Origin: Catenaria anguillulae PL171
Lineage: Eukaryota > Blastocladiomycota > Blastocladiomycetes > Blastocladiales > Catenariaceae
Assembly (NCBI GenBank): GCA_002102555.1
Contig: MCFL01000083.1
Location: 39,764-103,763, forward strand
Direction: 5' to 3'
DNA: 64,000 bases
This document shows positions 30,348 through 42,285 of this stretch, one piece after another. Each line of letters opens with the position of its first letter. The first letter of the stretch is position 1. The position numbers and the translations under genes were made by a program. The notes below the pieces were generated by a model, which saw only the letters and a program-made list of their open reading frames with translations, made no database searches and had not been told where the DNA came from.

Positions 30348-32156
30348 TTACATAGCCTCTCCCGTCTTCGTATGCACTGGTACCGCCGCTGCCCGTGTCT
30401 CATCCCGCGCTTGCTTCAGGAACGGCATGAGCTGCGTTCCACCAGTTCCTCGCACCCCGGCATCTGCTGGATCCGCCGAGCCGTTTGCCGTTTCTGTGAG
30501 CTTTGACCGCGCAAACTTGGCCTCTGAAACTGCCGGTGATGCTGAACGCCCGTTGGAATCAGCCAGCAGTGGCGGTGATGATTGCGTTGAGCGAATCATG
30601 TCCGGTGCCACGGGGCTTTCGGAGCGCGACACCATGACCCGGGCCCGCTTGTTTGATTCATGGGCATCGTCGTCGGTCCCATTGGCCGTATCGTGCGTCC
30701 GCTTGTTGGCGTTGGCACTCGCGTGGCCGTTGCTGTTGCCGTTGACCACGGGAACGGGCGGGTGCACCGACGCCGTAAGTGCGGGTGGAACAGTCATGGT
30801 GCGTGCAATTGCCGGCGGCATGCCCGCTGGCAGCGTTCCCGTCGCGGTGTTCGACGATCCGTAACCGACCGGCTCCCCGGGCCGCTTGCGAGCTTGCATG
30901 ATAATGTACCGCGCCACAATTGCCAAATGCACGTCACGGAACTTTTTGACCGCCTCAACAACCTGATTGTACGCCAGGGCTAGCTCGGGAAGCTGCTCTG
31001 CATTTGCCGTGACGTACTCGCGCACGTTGGGCGCCTTGGCCTGCGCATCGTTGAGGAAGTCTCGGTGGCCCTTGGGCATGTACTCGCGCATTTCCGTAAT
31101 GAAGTTGGTATTGGCGGGCACCTCGCCGGGTTTCAAGGCTGCAGCGACGGGACCCTTGCCCGTTGGGTGATGCGACACGCCGAGAAACACGTCAAACGCC
31201 TGAATGAGCGACGATTGGCCGGCAGATCCGCCCGCAAAATAAAAAGCGGCTGTGCGCTCGTTGCGTGGCAAGTGCGTGGTTTCGACGGGTGCGCCGTGGG
31301 CCAAGAACCACGAGTCGGGCAGATCCTGAGCGTCGACATCTTCGTAGCGGACGCCACCGTCAACGAGCGCCCACCCGGCAACGTACGGCCGCACTTGGTG
31401 GTAAAAGATGTGTGGGTCGCAACGTGCATGCATAAAATGAAGAATCGATGTCATTTTGTCGAGCACGGGGAGCATGGCCGTGAGGGCCGATTGGAGTTTG
31501 GCGGGTTGGTTATCGACAATGGCTTGCCACCCATCGACCATGGCGGGCAATCCAGGTGCGCCGGCGAATTCGATGCCCACTGGGATGAGATAAAACCACG
31601 ACTCGTCCATGGTGCCCGAAAATGTTTGCAAAGTACCGATATTTGTCAACTCAAACGGCCTTGTCGGATCCAACGGGAACCAATTCCAGAGGCCCGAGGT
31701 GGCATAGCAAATGATGGGCCGCAAGCCAAGCACCTTTGCCGTTTCCGTGAGCGGAATCGACAAGCAGGGCGGAATCACGCGCAGGACGGGCGAATCGTCG
31801 CCATCGTTTTCCGAAGTCACAGCCACAGGATCGCGTGCGGCTGCAGGGCCCGCAGTACGGTGGCGGCCCCACACGTACGCCGACGTGAGCATGGAAAGCA
31901 CTAGGTTGGCGCGACGCCATGCGGGAGCGGAATCGCCGAGATGCGAGGTTGGGATCACGGGCAGCTGCTCAATGATGGGGCGGATCTTGTCCATGAGCAG
32001 GTACGACCGCAGATTGTCGAGGATGCGCTCCCAGGGCTCGTAGGCCGGATGCGGCAGGCGCGCAAGCGGCGCAACGTCGGGAGCAAACCCGGTCGTGGGC
32101 GAAATGTCGTAGTCTTGGAGTTGCGGGACAAACATTCTTGTCGACGATGAGGACAT
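30348..32156 (-). CDS. Indoleamine 2,3-dioxygenase
   Basis: Cytosolic haem enzyme that opens the indole ring of tryptophan to give N-formylkynurenine, the first step of the kynurenine/NAD route. Diagnostic parts are PRPFELTNIGTLQTFSGTMDESWF, FYFAGGSAGQSSLIQAFDVFLG, EMREYMPKGHRDFL and the region of the proximal haem-ligand His, FRDVHLAIVARYI. The catalytic domain fills about 430 residues. A tail of roughly 170 residues rich in Ser, Thr, Asn and Ala follows and is absent from typical family members. The start at 32156 (MSSSSTRMFVPQLQDYDIS) is preferred because the family begins near PxLxDYxIS. In-frame ATGs also occur at 32171, 32183 and 32318. No intron is needed. Confidence 0.92.
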   Translation of the reverse strand: MSSSSTRMFVPQLQDYDISPTTGFAPDVAPLARLPHPAYEPWERILDNLRSYLLMDKIRPIIEQLPVIPTSHLGDSAPAWRRANLVLSMLTSAYVWGRHRTAGPAAARDPVAVTSENDGDDSPVLRVIPPCLSIPLTETAKVLGLRPIICYATSGLWNWFPLDPTRPFELTNIGTLQTFSGTMDESWFYLIPVGIEFAGAPGLPAMVDGWQAIVDNQPAKLQSALTAMLPVLDKMTSILHFMHARCDPHIFYHQVRPYVAGWALVDGGVRYEDVDAQDLPDSWFLAHGAPVETTHLPRNERTAAFYFAGGSAGQSSLIQAFDVFLGVSHHPTGKGPVAAALKPGEVPANTNFITEMREYMPKGHRDFLNDAQAKAPNVREYVTANAEQLPELALAYNQVVEAVKKFRDVHLAIVARYIIMQARKRPGEPVGYGSSNTATGTLPAGMPPAIARTMTVPPALTASVHPPVPVVNGNSNGHASANANKRTHDTANGTDDDAHESNKRARVMVSRSESPVAPDMIRSTQSSPPLLADSNGRSASPAVSEAKFARSKLTETANGSADPADAGVRGTGGTQLMPFLKQARDETRAAAVPVHTKTGEAM

Positions 32157-32600
32157 GCTGGTGGTGGTGTGCATGGCGTGCATGAGGTGCTGTTGTTGTT
32201 GAGCAGAGCGATAGACACGAAGGGGGGCACGAGCGTCATTTTGAATCTCTGTCGGGCCAACATTGTCTCTCAAGTGGAATTGGAATCGGATCGCGACAAT
32301 TGAAAGCGACCCTTCCATGCCGCGCGGATAATCCGTCCCTGGCTTTTGTTGGGGCCGTTTTCCCGAGAGTGTGCATCACGTGTCGGTCGGATAATCAGTG
32401 TGGAGGCGGAATCAGCGTTTTCGCGGCTCTCCCAGCTCGAAATGCTCGAGAAAAAATGAAGGCATGGATAGGTATAGTCAAGTCAAGAGAGACTGCCACC
32501 GGAACACAATTATCTTCGTCATCATCATCGTTATCATATCGTCCTCAGCGCCGTGGACGCTGGAGAGGCAGGTAGGGCAACAGCAACAAAACTTGTCATC
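32157..32600. other. Intergenic between dioxygenase and beta-adaptin genes
   Basis: Promoter of the minus-strand dioxygenase and 3' flank of the beta-adaptin gene, with a short TCATCA/TTATCAT-rich stretch near 32515-32545. No gene is seen. Confidence 0.5.
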
Positions 32601-34642
32601 TCAGAAATCCAAGTCAATCAAATTTCCAACCACCTGTGCCGTCGGAACAGGCGCGTTGGGCGACGCAACTGAATCGAGCGCTTGTGCACCTCCCTCGGCA
32701 GCAACATCATCCTCATCGTCCTCCTCCTCGCCCGACCGACCCCAATCCTTGGCACTGGCGACTGCACTTGCAGGCTTGTGCCACACGGCCGACAGGTTAC
32801 CCAGGTTGCGCACCAGCTCGGCCAACAATCCCGGCGACAGTTCGCCCGCAGACTCGTACTCGATGGGCGGACACTGTGCCAGGACAGCACGCACGTCGGC
32901 GCCCGACGACAAAAGTCGCCAGTACACGTACGCGCGGTCACGCAAGTCCGGGTTGTCTGACGCCGTGGCTAGCTGCAAAATCTGCTGCACCATGGGCTGA
33001 ATTTCAGGCCGTACCAGGTAGCACTTGATGGCCGACGTCATGAGCTGCAACTGGACCTGCGCGGGCTCCTCTTTGAACCCATCCACAAAGATGCGCAACA
33101 AATCGGGTGCATTGTTGATGTGCGCGGCGTGCTCGCCAATGATCCACAAGAGCGCCGCATGTGCCTCTTCCTCGTCCATGACATCCACGTGCTCGCAAAT
33201 CGTAGCAATGATCCCATTGTACCTGCCCGGGTACTTGCGGAAGATGTCCTTGAGTACTACCACGGCCTCTTGCACCACGTGGCCCACACCCGTCTTGATG
33301 AGATCCAGCAGCGCAGTCACGCATCGCTCGGCCGCTGGCTCGATCTTGAGTGCACATGTGCCAATGGCGCGAATCGCCTTGCGTACAAACGCCACATCCA
33401 CTTCGTTGGCATACTCTTTGAGCTCGCTGAGCACTGCATCCACATTGGCCTCGGTGGCCAGGCGCATCATGATGTCGAGCTTTTCCATCTTGACGTACTG
33501 CGGGTCGTTGTACTTGCAAAAGAAGACGCGGATCTCGTTGCTGAGGACGGCGGGCCGCTTTTGCAAAATGATGTTGATGTTGCGCAGAGCAATGTAGGTG
33601 AGCTCAGGGCCCGACGCAAGCAATGTGACGAGCGGCGGCGACATCTTCTTAACGACTTGGTTGGTGAGCTCGGCCGCATTGGGTGCGCCTTGCAAAAAGT
33701 CGAGGTAGGCCAGCAGCACACGCACTGCCGAGAGCACCACAGACCCGTTGGCGTGCGAGAGCCGCGGCAGCACGCGCTCCACAATGTTGGTGGCCTCTTG
33801 CACATCGGCCGGCGTGTATTCGGCGAGCGATTCCAGGATAAAGATCTGGCCCCATTCGGTGCATTCGTTGAGGGCCGCCAGCAGCTTGTGCAGGACAACG
33901 GCGTTCACGACAAAGACATTTTGCTTGTTGCGCGGATTTTGTTGGATTTCGCGTAACGAGGCGACGGCGTTTGCGACAACCATTGGGTTCGGGTCCGAGA
34001 GCAAGTCTTGAAGCAGGGCAATAAAGCCTTGGTCAATGGTGGACTGGGGCTTGAGGTCGTACATTTTGGCCACGCAAATGGCTGCGGTCTTGCGAACGTA
34101 GGGATCGACATCCTAGATCATGCAAACAGTATGGGTGGTGGGTTAGCAAGCGAAGTGGGGCAGTGAGGAGGAAGGAGGAACAGCAGACGAACCTTCAACG
34201 TCTTGCGCAAGGGCTCCATCAAGTAATCCACAATGCGCTCGGCCCGCAAGCACCCCATGGTCCGAACTGCCAACGCCCGAATGAGCGGATTGGCATCATC
34301 GACATCCTTGATGAATGAGTTGACAGCGAGAATGACGAGCTCGGGCTGGGACTTGGCATAGTTCATGAGGTAGAGGTAGACGAGCTTCTTGAGCTCCAAA
34401 TCGTCCGTCTGCATGCACTTGAGGACGTCGGCAAACAGGCCACTGACGTCCTTGCCGACCGTCATGTTGGCAATGACGCGTTTGACGGCCTCCTTGCGGC
34501 GGTCGCGGTACTCGGAGTTGAGCTCGGTCTTGAGCTCAAAGTTTTCGCCCTTGCGGATGTGCGACGTGAGAAACTTGTGCACTTTGGGCGGCAACGAGTT
34601 CATGGCCTGCTCGAGGCGGGCGCGTGCGATTGAGGCGGCCAT
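32601..34642 (-). CDS. AP-1/AP-2 complex subunit beta (beta-adaptin), short form
   Basis: Large subunit of a clathrin adaptor complex that sorts cargo at the trans-Golgi/endosome or plasma membrane. Exons are 34642-34193 and 34112-32601 (80-nt intron, acceptor CTAG), giving 653 residues. The alpha-solenoid trunk is very conserved: [90 protein letters not shown] and [15 protein letters not shown]. The trunk is followed by a short acidic hinge and ends GNLIDLDF, where LIDLD fits the clathrin-box consensus. The C-terminal ear found in animal beta1/beta2 (about 940 residues) is missing. Short beta subunits are known in fungi, so this need not be a truncation. AP-1 versus AP-2 cannot be decided here. 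Confidence 0.93.
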
Positions 34643-35189
34643 GTCGGCGGATAGGCGGATGCAGGGGTGGTGGTGGTGATGAGGGTGACGACGGGCGGTG
34701 ACGGAGCCGTGGGTTGGCAGGCAGGCAGGTCGCAATGGAGCCTTGACTGGTCAACAGTGGAAATGCTTGGGGTCACTTGAGCCTTGCATTGAAAATGGTC
34801 CAGTGTCATTTATCGTGCTGGGACCACGCCAACGCCGCTGTCATGTTATTGACGGATCACAACGTGCCATCGTGCGTGGTTTAAATTGTTGTGAATGAAC
34901 AGTCTAAGGCTGCTGTGAACTGTGAAATCGTCAGTTCGCAGAAGCATGCAACTTAGGTATTGACACTCAGCGACGGCGTTTCAGCATAGACTCGGCCTCA
35001 TTCAACACTCTCATGCCGTCGTTCCGCCCGCTGCCGAACCTCTGCCGCCGATGCCATGATCATGGTCGCAGTTCCCATTGAATCAGCAGCGAGCAAACGC
35101 AGTGATGAAATGTAATGGCGCTGCGTATTATACACTGGTGGTATGATGTAATGATACACTTGAACCTCTACCCCTCCGTGCAGTACAGT
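34643..35189. other. Intergenic between beta-adaptin and the PPR gene
   Basis: Promoter of beta-adaptin (the His-rich upstream frame at 34643-34735 is likely leader) and 3' flank of the PPR gene. No gene is seen. Confidence 0.5.
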
Positions 35190-38019
35190 CTACAGTGCCC
35201 CTCGCTCCCTCAAATCCCTCCTCACCTCCGCCACCAGCTTTGGGCTCAACGTACTCAAATACTTGGCCACCGCCTTGCTATCCAGGGTCCGATTCGCATC
35301 CCGTCTAACCGTCAACAGCACACCGACAAACTTCTTGTTGGGCTCCAGCCCCTTGTTGGGCACAATTCGCGTGGCCACATGCAAGGCCCGATCGAGCCGC
35401 AGCAAACGCAGGTACGCCTCAACTGCCGATGTCCACACATTGATGTCGCACCCACCCCATGGCTGCCGCTCGAGAAGCCCCACAATATCGTCCAAGTGGT
35501 CGACACGGTTCATGTACCCGCACGCATCCAGGACCATGGCTTGAATCGACGGATGCGGGGCGGTCCCTTGACTGGTCAGGTACTGCCACAAGGCCAAACA
35601 CCGCGTGTAGTTGTTGTTGAGCGCATAGCCCTTGAAAAGCACACCGGCAATCCTTTGCCTGTCCTCGGCAAGCTCGCACTGGTGGTAATCGGGAATGTGC
35701 CGGTCGACAATGCGCTCCATGGACACGACATCGGGCACGCTGGCAAATGCCGCAAGCAGCGGCATGCACATGTAGGTCCGTGCCTCGACATTGTCGGCAA
35801 ACCTGGGCACGTGCACGTCAAGCAACTTTTCCGCCTGCGCCAGCCGGTCCATGTGCATGGCCAACATGCCCACTTTTTGCTGCACATGGACGTACGAATC
35901 GGCGCGCAAGTCGGGCACAAAGTCAAGCGACACTTGGTGCTCGGACGCAATCCGTTGCAAGATGGAAATCACGAGCTCGGGCAAGTACCCTGTGGCCGCA
36001 TGCAAGTCCCTCGCCTTGTTGACTGCCACCTGCCATCCAAAACACGTCCGTATGGCCTTGAATGCACGTACCATGAACGTGCTGCTCAACACCACCTTTT
36101 TGTTCCGGTGCGCCTCGAGCGCATACGCAAACGTCTTGTCCAGCATGGCATGGTCCTTGACACTGCCAAACGCAACCATGGCATATGCCAACATGTCCTC
36201 GTTAGGGTCGATCGGATGATCGGGACTCCACGCGCCCTTGAACATGTCAATGGCTGCGGGCCAGTCGCCCACCTGGCAATGAAACGCCATCATGGCGGCC
36301 CGGGCCTTTGCCGTTGTCCAGGGGACATGATTGGCCTCTGCGAGTGCGAGCACGTCGTCAACAAGTGCTCGATTGTCTTGCTCGCGGCACAGGTTGAGCA
36401 CCGTGGCAAACAAGTCGGGCGACAAGATGGCAGGTTCGAGGTAGTCGCCTAGGGGCGTGCCGTGATGCTTGTTGACGTGGGCAAGCATTTTGGTGAGCGC
36501 GGCGAGAGCAGCGTGCGCGTCCGTGAATGCGGCGAGGTACTGGACGTTGATGGCCTCGTCAATGTATGGGTAAGGAATGAGCTGGCGCTTGTGGGCATCG
36601 AGCAGCGTGGACCAGAAATGAGTTGGTTGGCGCAAGGTCGAGTGGGCTTTGAGCAAAGTTCGCATGAGGTCGCGAGTATACAGTGAGTCAGGGATCGAGG
36701 CGGCCAGGGATTTCAGGGAGGGTGTGGATCCAGTCGATGCGCAGGCGCGAATAAGTTGTGTCAGCAAGCCGGTGACGGGCTTGTGAAGTGGGGAGGTGGC
36801 TGGTTGTGCGGATTGGAGCAACGACGAGGTGGTGACAAGAGTGCACCACGAGTCGACGAGCGGCGAGTAGCGTGCGTGCCCGCGGTTGCCGAGGGCGGTT
36901 GCTAGGCGAACAGGAATAGAGATCCATGCATTTACGGGTTCTGGAATGGATCGAGACTTGGACGGTGGTCGCGACTTGAGGTGGTCTAGCATGGGATTGA
37001 AGACAATCTCCATGATGCGGTCCCAGTCAGGTCGTGGGTCGCTCAAGGGCGTTGGGCATGCTGACAGGGCCTTTGCGAGCGAGGCAGCAATGGGTACTGG
37101 AAGATTGGCAAACGGAGGCAGGCGAGAAAAGTGTTGAAGAACATCTCCTGGTTTGCCTTTGCGTCAGGAAGGGAAAGAAGGATGAGTGAGTGAATGGATT
37201 CGGGTGGAGAAGGGCAGCAATTTCACACATACCCTCTTCAATTGATCGGACAATGTCGGCACAAAGGTCCTGTATCTCTTGATCCGACAAGGGTTTCCGC
37301 GGCTCGATGACGGGTGCTGGCGCGGATAGGTGCTTGGTCGCCACCACATCCTGTTGCACGATGTGTTGGCTCAGGCGCTTTGGTGGTGGTGACGAGGGCT
37401 TGGATTTTGCTAGAGCTTGGCGGTTTGATGCCTTGGGCACAAGTGGTGGCGTCTGCTTATCCGAGTCGGGCTTGTTCTTGGGTGGCAGATCCGACTTTGG
37501 TGATGCTTTTGCCAATTGTTTGCCCTTGGTGGCTACTGTTGAGTTTGACTTGCCGTTGCCTTTGCCCTTATCCTTGTGCTTGGAGGAGGCTGCGGATGCC
37601 GCGGACGATTTGGGAGAACTTGGAGAATCTGTGTCGGCAGCGGGCTGTTCCGGGCGGGCAGCCTTGGCTATTGCGGCAGTAGCGACCAAATGCACAAATG
37701 CATCGGATGAAGCTTTGCTGGCAACTGCATGCGGAGTCGCGGGCGAGGGTGCGGCAGCGCGCTTTGACTTTGAGGGAAAAGCGAGAGATTGAGCCGTCGG
37801 AGATGGAGATGGCTTGGTAGCAGCAGGTGGCGAGGGGACGGTTGCTGCAGTCCGGGATTGGGGTTGGGAATGGACGAGGCAGCCGCGTGCAAGAGAGTAT
37901 AGAGCTGGGGTCGACCTGGGAGACAGGACGGCCGAGACGGGAGCGGGAACGGGAAGATGGCGAGGAGCGTGCGGCTGCGTGAGTGCCGCATTGCGCAAAG
38001 TGAATCTTAGGCATAGCAT
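35190..38019 (-). CDS. PPR-like protein, probably mitochondrial
   Basis: Exons are 38019-37233 and 37156-35190 (76-nt intron, GTATGTG donor), giving 917 residues. The N-terminus MLCLRFTLRNAALTQPHAPR is rich in Arg and Leu without acids, as in mitochondrial presequences. Residues about 45-230 are low-complexity Pro/Ser/Lys/Ala. The rest is a helical array with 30-40-residue periodicity suggesting pentatricopeptide repeats (LMRTLLKAHSTLRQPTHFW, MDRLAQAEKLLDVHVPRFADN, YTRCLALWQYLTSQGTAPH). Such proteins bind organellar RNA and act in its processing or translation. The repeat assignment is by pattern only. The start at 38019 is chosen because it opens the presequence. An in-frame ATG at 38049 is possible. 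Confidence 0.7.
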
Positions 38020-38280
38020 GTTGATTGGTGATTGTCCGTCAAGTGTCAAGAATCAATTTCAATTTCAATTTCAATTTCAAGACTCGTGGTGAGACTGCAA
38101 GTGGTGAGACAATGTTAACCATCAACCATCAACATCGGACAGCCCATCAATCTGCATATCGATCAATCAGATCATGTTGGGTATTTTCTCCGGCTCCAAC
38201 CTCCAACCCAAACTTGAACTCGAGCTACATATATAGCTATGTAGAGCTCATGCTTCTGACCACGCAACCACGCAACACCA
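38020..38280. promoter_or_regulatory. Divergent promoter region with AATTTC hexamers
   Basis: These 260 bp between two diverging genes hold about four tandem AATTTC units at 38054-38079 and an A/T-rich stretch (ctacatatatagctatg, near 38225) that could serve as a TATA region for the plus-strand gene. Confidence 0.4.
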
Positions 38281-41200
38281 ATGCCTCGCACCAAACGCAA
38301 CTGTAAGGCTGTCGACCGAGACCGCGACCCCGACCGCGACCCCGATGACGATGCCGCCACCGACCCACTGGCAGACTTCCAACCCCTGCCCGCGTCTGCT
38401 GACCTCGACAATGACAACGACGATGACGACTATGTGAGCAAGCCTGCCGCCAAGCGCGGCCGTCGCCCAAACAACGCTTCAACCACGTCTCGAAAGTCGG
38501 CCGCTTCCAGGGCTTCCAAGGCCAAGGCCGCCGCTGCCCACATCCCTTTTGAGCCACATGCCATCGATGATCCGATTCCTGAGGCTCCCGCCCGCCCACT
38601 TCTCGACCCACCCAGCGGCGATACCTCGCCGTATGGTGCTGCGGAAATCTCTCCGTTTCCCTGGCAGCTTCCCGTCACTGTTCCCGAAACGGCATCCAAT
38701 TGGTGGCAGTTGATGGATTTGGACCCAGGCAATCCACGTTTGTATCATACCTTTTTTTCACCAAACTGACTGGTCGCCACTCCATAGCATCGGTCACTCA
38801 TGCTAACCGGCTCCTCTCATACATGTTTCCTTCCCTTCGCACTAGAGTCTGCCGTTTTGTTACTCGGAAACGAGACCTTCACGTCGTCCACGCTGCTCAC
38901 TTTTCCCGATGAGGCCCACCTGCACCCGGAAACCTCGGCATTTGTTGGACCACCCGAGTTTGCCTTTTTCCAGGTTCCGTACTTCCTACGTGAACCAATT
39001 CTTCAATGCAAGCGGCCGAGGTTGGAAAGCAACGGTCTGCAATCCACCGACTACCGTTGCAACCCTATCTTCGAGTCACACACTTATTCGCTTCCCGTCG
39101 ACATGCGCGATCCACTCCTCAAGCGCCAGTTTGACGGCACTGGCGACAATTTTACCCTCTATTCGGACGTATTCAACAAGCACCTTCGGGGCGACAAACA
39201 TCTGGAACGGTACATGGAAAAGAACAAGGGCTACCATTGGTTCCCAGGTGGCTCGACACCCTTGGCGTTTTTGCGCGAAATCAAGTTTGTGCCTCGTGCA
39301 CACTTTGTACGTCCAGCGAGTGTCCCGGCCGTCGGGGATTCCGCTGACGCGGAACCATCGGAACTATCGGAACTGTTTCTTTTCGACGTGGGCAGTGCAG
39401 ATTCCATCGGCCTCAAAGTCACCCCGTCCATGGAAGAGTATCTTGCCGTTCTCGTTCGCCCCCATCCCAAGGAATCGTACACGACGGACGGCAGCCAAGG
39501 CGAATCGGACAGCAAGGAGCAGCCCAACGAGCTACAAGAGCGCACATCCTGGCGCTACATTGCATCCGTCTACTTGCGCCTCGACAAGCTGCAGGCCGTT
39601 TTTCAGGGACCCAACAAGGCTCAATCCCAAAGCGACGTGCATGCGTTACTCAAGCTCTTTTCCCAAACTCGGCCCGTCAATTTTCGCCGACCTCGGCATG
39701 GCCGGACCGACCCAGCCCTTGCTTCGTCGACCGACTTTGCCAACCGAGCTCGCCAACTTGAAATCTCGGTCGACCCAATCTCGACCTTTTCTTCAAAGCA
39801 CATTGGCGAAGCTTCCGACAGCTCTGGATTTATTGTGCAACTCGGCCCCGACGGGCCATTTTACGACCCCAACCAAGGTCTGTTTGCGTCCCACTACTCC
39901 GCCTTGTCAGGCGAGCTCACCACCATTGACGGCCGCCGCCCTAAACACGTCATTCACTATTCCCGATCGTCGGGTCTCGTTGGCCGGCCCATTTACGACA
40001 AATCCATCAGCAATCGCCAGCGCATGCTCAACGCATTGCACCTGATTGCTGCGCAGCCATGTACTCGCCCCGAACCCATTCCCACCGCACACCTTCCGCG
40101 CATGCCATCACGAGCAACGCTCATTGTCACGGCGGGCGTGTGCATTGCCCACTGGGAATCGCTTGCCCACCAAGTCCTCGGCTCGAGTGCTTCGATCGTG
40201 ACCTTGACTTCAGTCGCAAGTCTGCAGCCCACGAGTTTGCGCGACATGCTGGTTGCCGACGTGGTCATCATTAGCGACAAACTGCTTCTTGACCCAAATG
40301 CCTGGACTCGCCGTGCCGTGTTTCCCAAAGACTTTTCCCTCGAAAATGTGACGCCCAACAAACTCCAGTTGACTGGGTCTCAGCAAGAGTACTATTACGG
40401 CACTCAGGAGCAACACGCGGCATACATGGACTTTCTGCGCCAGGACGTACCTGCTCGCCGATTCGAACACATGGCCACGTGGCGGTCGTCGCCCAACAAG
40501 AATATGGTCGAGGCAACCGCGTCGTTTTTCGCGGACGTGACGGTGGCCTACTGGCACCGCATTGTGCTCGACCGGTGGACCGAGGTGTCGTCGCTGTATT
40601 CACTGCTTGCGAGCCGCGCCTGGGTCGCGCTGGATCCGCCCGATCGCGTGTCGTATACGGGCAATCGGATGGGGTTTGCCCAGGGCGGCGTGTTTATGGA
40701 CCTGGCGCATACGCTCAGTGTGGTTGCCGACACGGAAAAGGTGCCGTTGCCTGCGGTCGAGTTTGAGGTCGAGCAAGTGTACACGTCGCCTGTGGATCTC
40801 GCCCTGGAGGTGATTGGGACGGCTCAGGGTGGCCACAGTGCGCAATCCTGGGTCAGGTTGCGCATAAGCGTTGCCAATATGCGAACGTCGGATGAGGACC
40901 GCGGGTATCCGTACTTGTCGGCGTCGGTGTTTGATAAGTGGAAGTTGTTCCAAGTCGCAAAGGAATTGGGGACAATGTGCGACGAGTTCCGCGCTGAACA
41001 GCAAGCAGCAATTCACCGCCTTCGCGACACGATTACCCAAGTGCACTCGGCGGCCAAGGATCTCAAGGCGCTCGAGTTAACGCTTGCCGTTCTGTACCAT
41101 GGGTTGAAGAAGGAATGTCTCGCATCGCACGGATGGATACGCACCTTTCTCGAGGACGTGGTCAAGGATGCGCCAGAGGTCAAGCTCAATGAACACATTG

Positions 41201-42285
41201 ATTTCGACCGGTTTCAGCTGCGCAACTCGTCGTACGACCGGTATGCGTATCGACCCGCGGCGTATGACGACACTGGTGCATCGCTGTGGGACTATCGTAC
41301 CTTGGATTCACACGTGCAGGCCGTGCTTGGAGCGGTCAAGTCATTGGCCAAGGCGCGCACCGGTTGGGACTCTTGTGAAGGAGCGTTGCGGCTCGTGCGC
41401 AACACCACCAAGGTTGAAGGGTGGATGGCAAAGATTGTACATGGCGGGCAGCAAGGTGTGGGTGAGCCTGTGGTCGATGTGATTTGCTGCCCGTCGTGCA
41501 ACATGGAGCTGGCCGATGACACAAAGCTGGTGGTGTCGTCGACAACCTTGGCTTTTGCGCATTGTCCAAGTTGCCTTCCGACGACCAGCGACTTGGATTG
41601 CCAATTGCTCAAGTTCGAGTTTGCCCCGGTGCCCAACATCAAGCGGTCGCGCCAATGGCTTGCGCACGTCGTCGAGGCCGAAGAACGTGGGTCCAAGTTT
41701 CTCATTTGGCCCAGGACGCTTATTCAGTCACTCGTTTTGCAAGCCATGCACGTCCTCTCTTCCGACACCGACGCCCGCGCCGACGCCGAGCCCAAGCGGA
41801 TCGCCATGTTCATGTCGGCGGACCATGTCAAGGCCGCCAGCAGGTGCTTCAAGCTGTTCAATGTGCCGTGTGTCAAGCTCAACGGCAAGCACGCATACAA
41901 GTCGCTCAAGAAGCTCTACTCTGCGCAAGCCAACGCCATCCGCGACGACGAAAACAGCGACATGGCTGCAATTTATGCGGACACCGTCGGCGACGAATCA
42001 AGCAACGCATCTGGTATCAGCGCGCCAAAACACGTTGCCATTGTGCTTGTCGACGTTGCTTGCCCGCGCATTAATCGCGTGCGAATTCCTGGCGTTACGC
42101 ATGTGTTTCTGGGATCCAGGTGGCGAGATATTGGTCCGGCAACCTGTGTGGCGACTGCGCTGCGGCCTCCCAACGAGGAGCAGCGTGAGATCAAGGTGGT
42201 GACGTTCACGGGTGATGCGTTTTGTGACACGGGAACAGTTGACAGTTCGTTGGTTGCACGGTTGCCACCGCGAAAGTATGAGTGA
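38281..42285 (+). CDS. Large SNF2/Rad5-like protein lacking ATPase motifs (pseudo-helicase, family copy A)
   Basis: Exons are 38281-38737 and 38846-42285 (108-nt intron), giving 1298 residues with no frame break. The acidic/basic N-terminus is followed by AIDDPIP and PFPWQLPVTVPETASNWW, also found in copies B and C. The layout follows the two RecA lobes of Rad5/SHPRH-type SNF2 enzymes. SGLVGRPIYDKSISNRQRML stands where GGILADEMGLGKT is expected. PSRATLIVTAGVCIAHWE (about residue 573) and ADVVIISDKLL follow. YWHRIVLDRWTEV (about 721) replaces a DExH motif, and WVALDPP stands for WxLTGTP. Between the lobes is a CPSC...CPSC zinc-ribbon or RING-like remnant (about 1033-1063). Lobe 2 shows RIAMFMSADHVKAASRCF, and ALRPPNEEQREIKVVTF replaces the RxGQ motif. 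All ATP-binding and hydrolysis residues seem lost, so a scaffold or DNA-binding role is likely. The fold relation is my inference from motif order. Confidence 0.75.

Noticed and set aside
31065-31904. A 279-codon plus-strand open frame
   Set aside because: It is a shadow on the opposite strand of the indoleamine dioxygenase gene, without motifs.
33120-33956. A 278-codon plus-strand open frame
   Set aside because: It is a shadow opposite the beta-adaptin trunk. Its composition mirrors the reverse complement of adaptin codons.
35115-36452. A 445-codon plus-strand open frame
   Set aside because: It is antisense to the well-supported PPR-like gene, rich in His/Arg/Val from the reverse strand of its codons, and has no domain or start context of its own.
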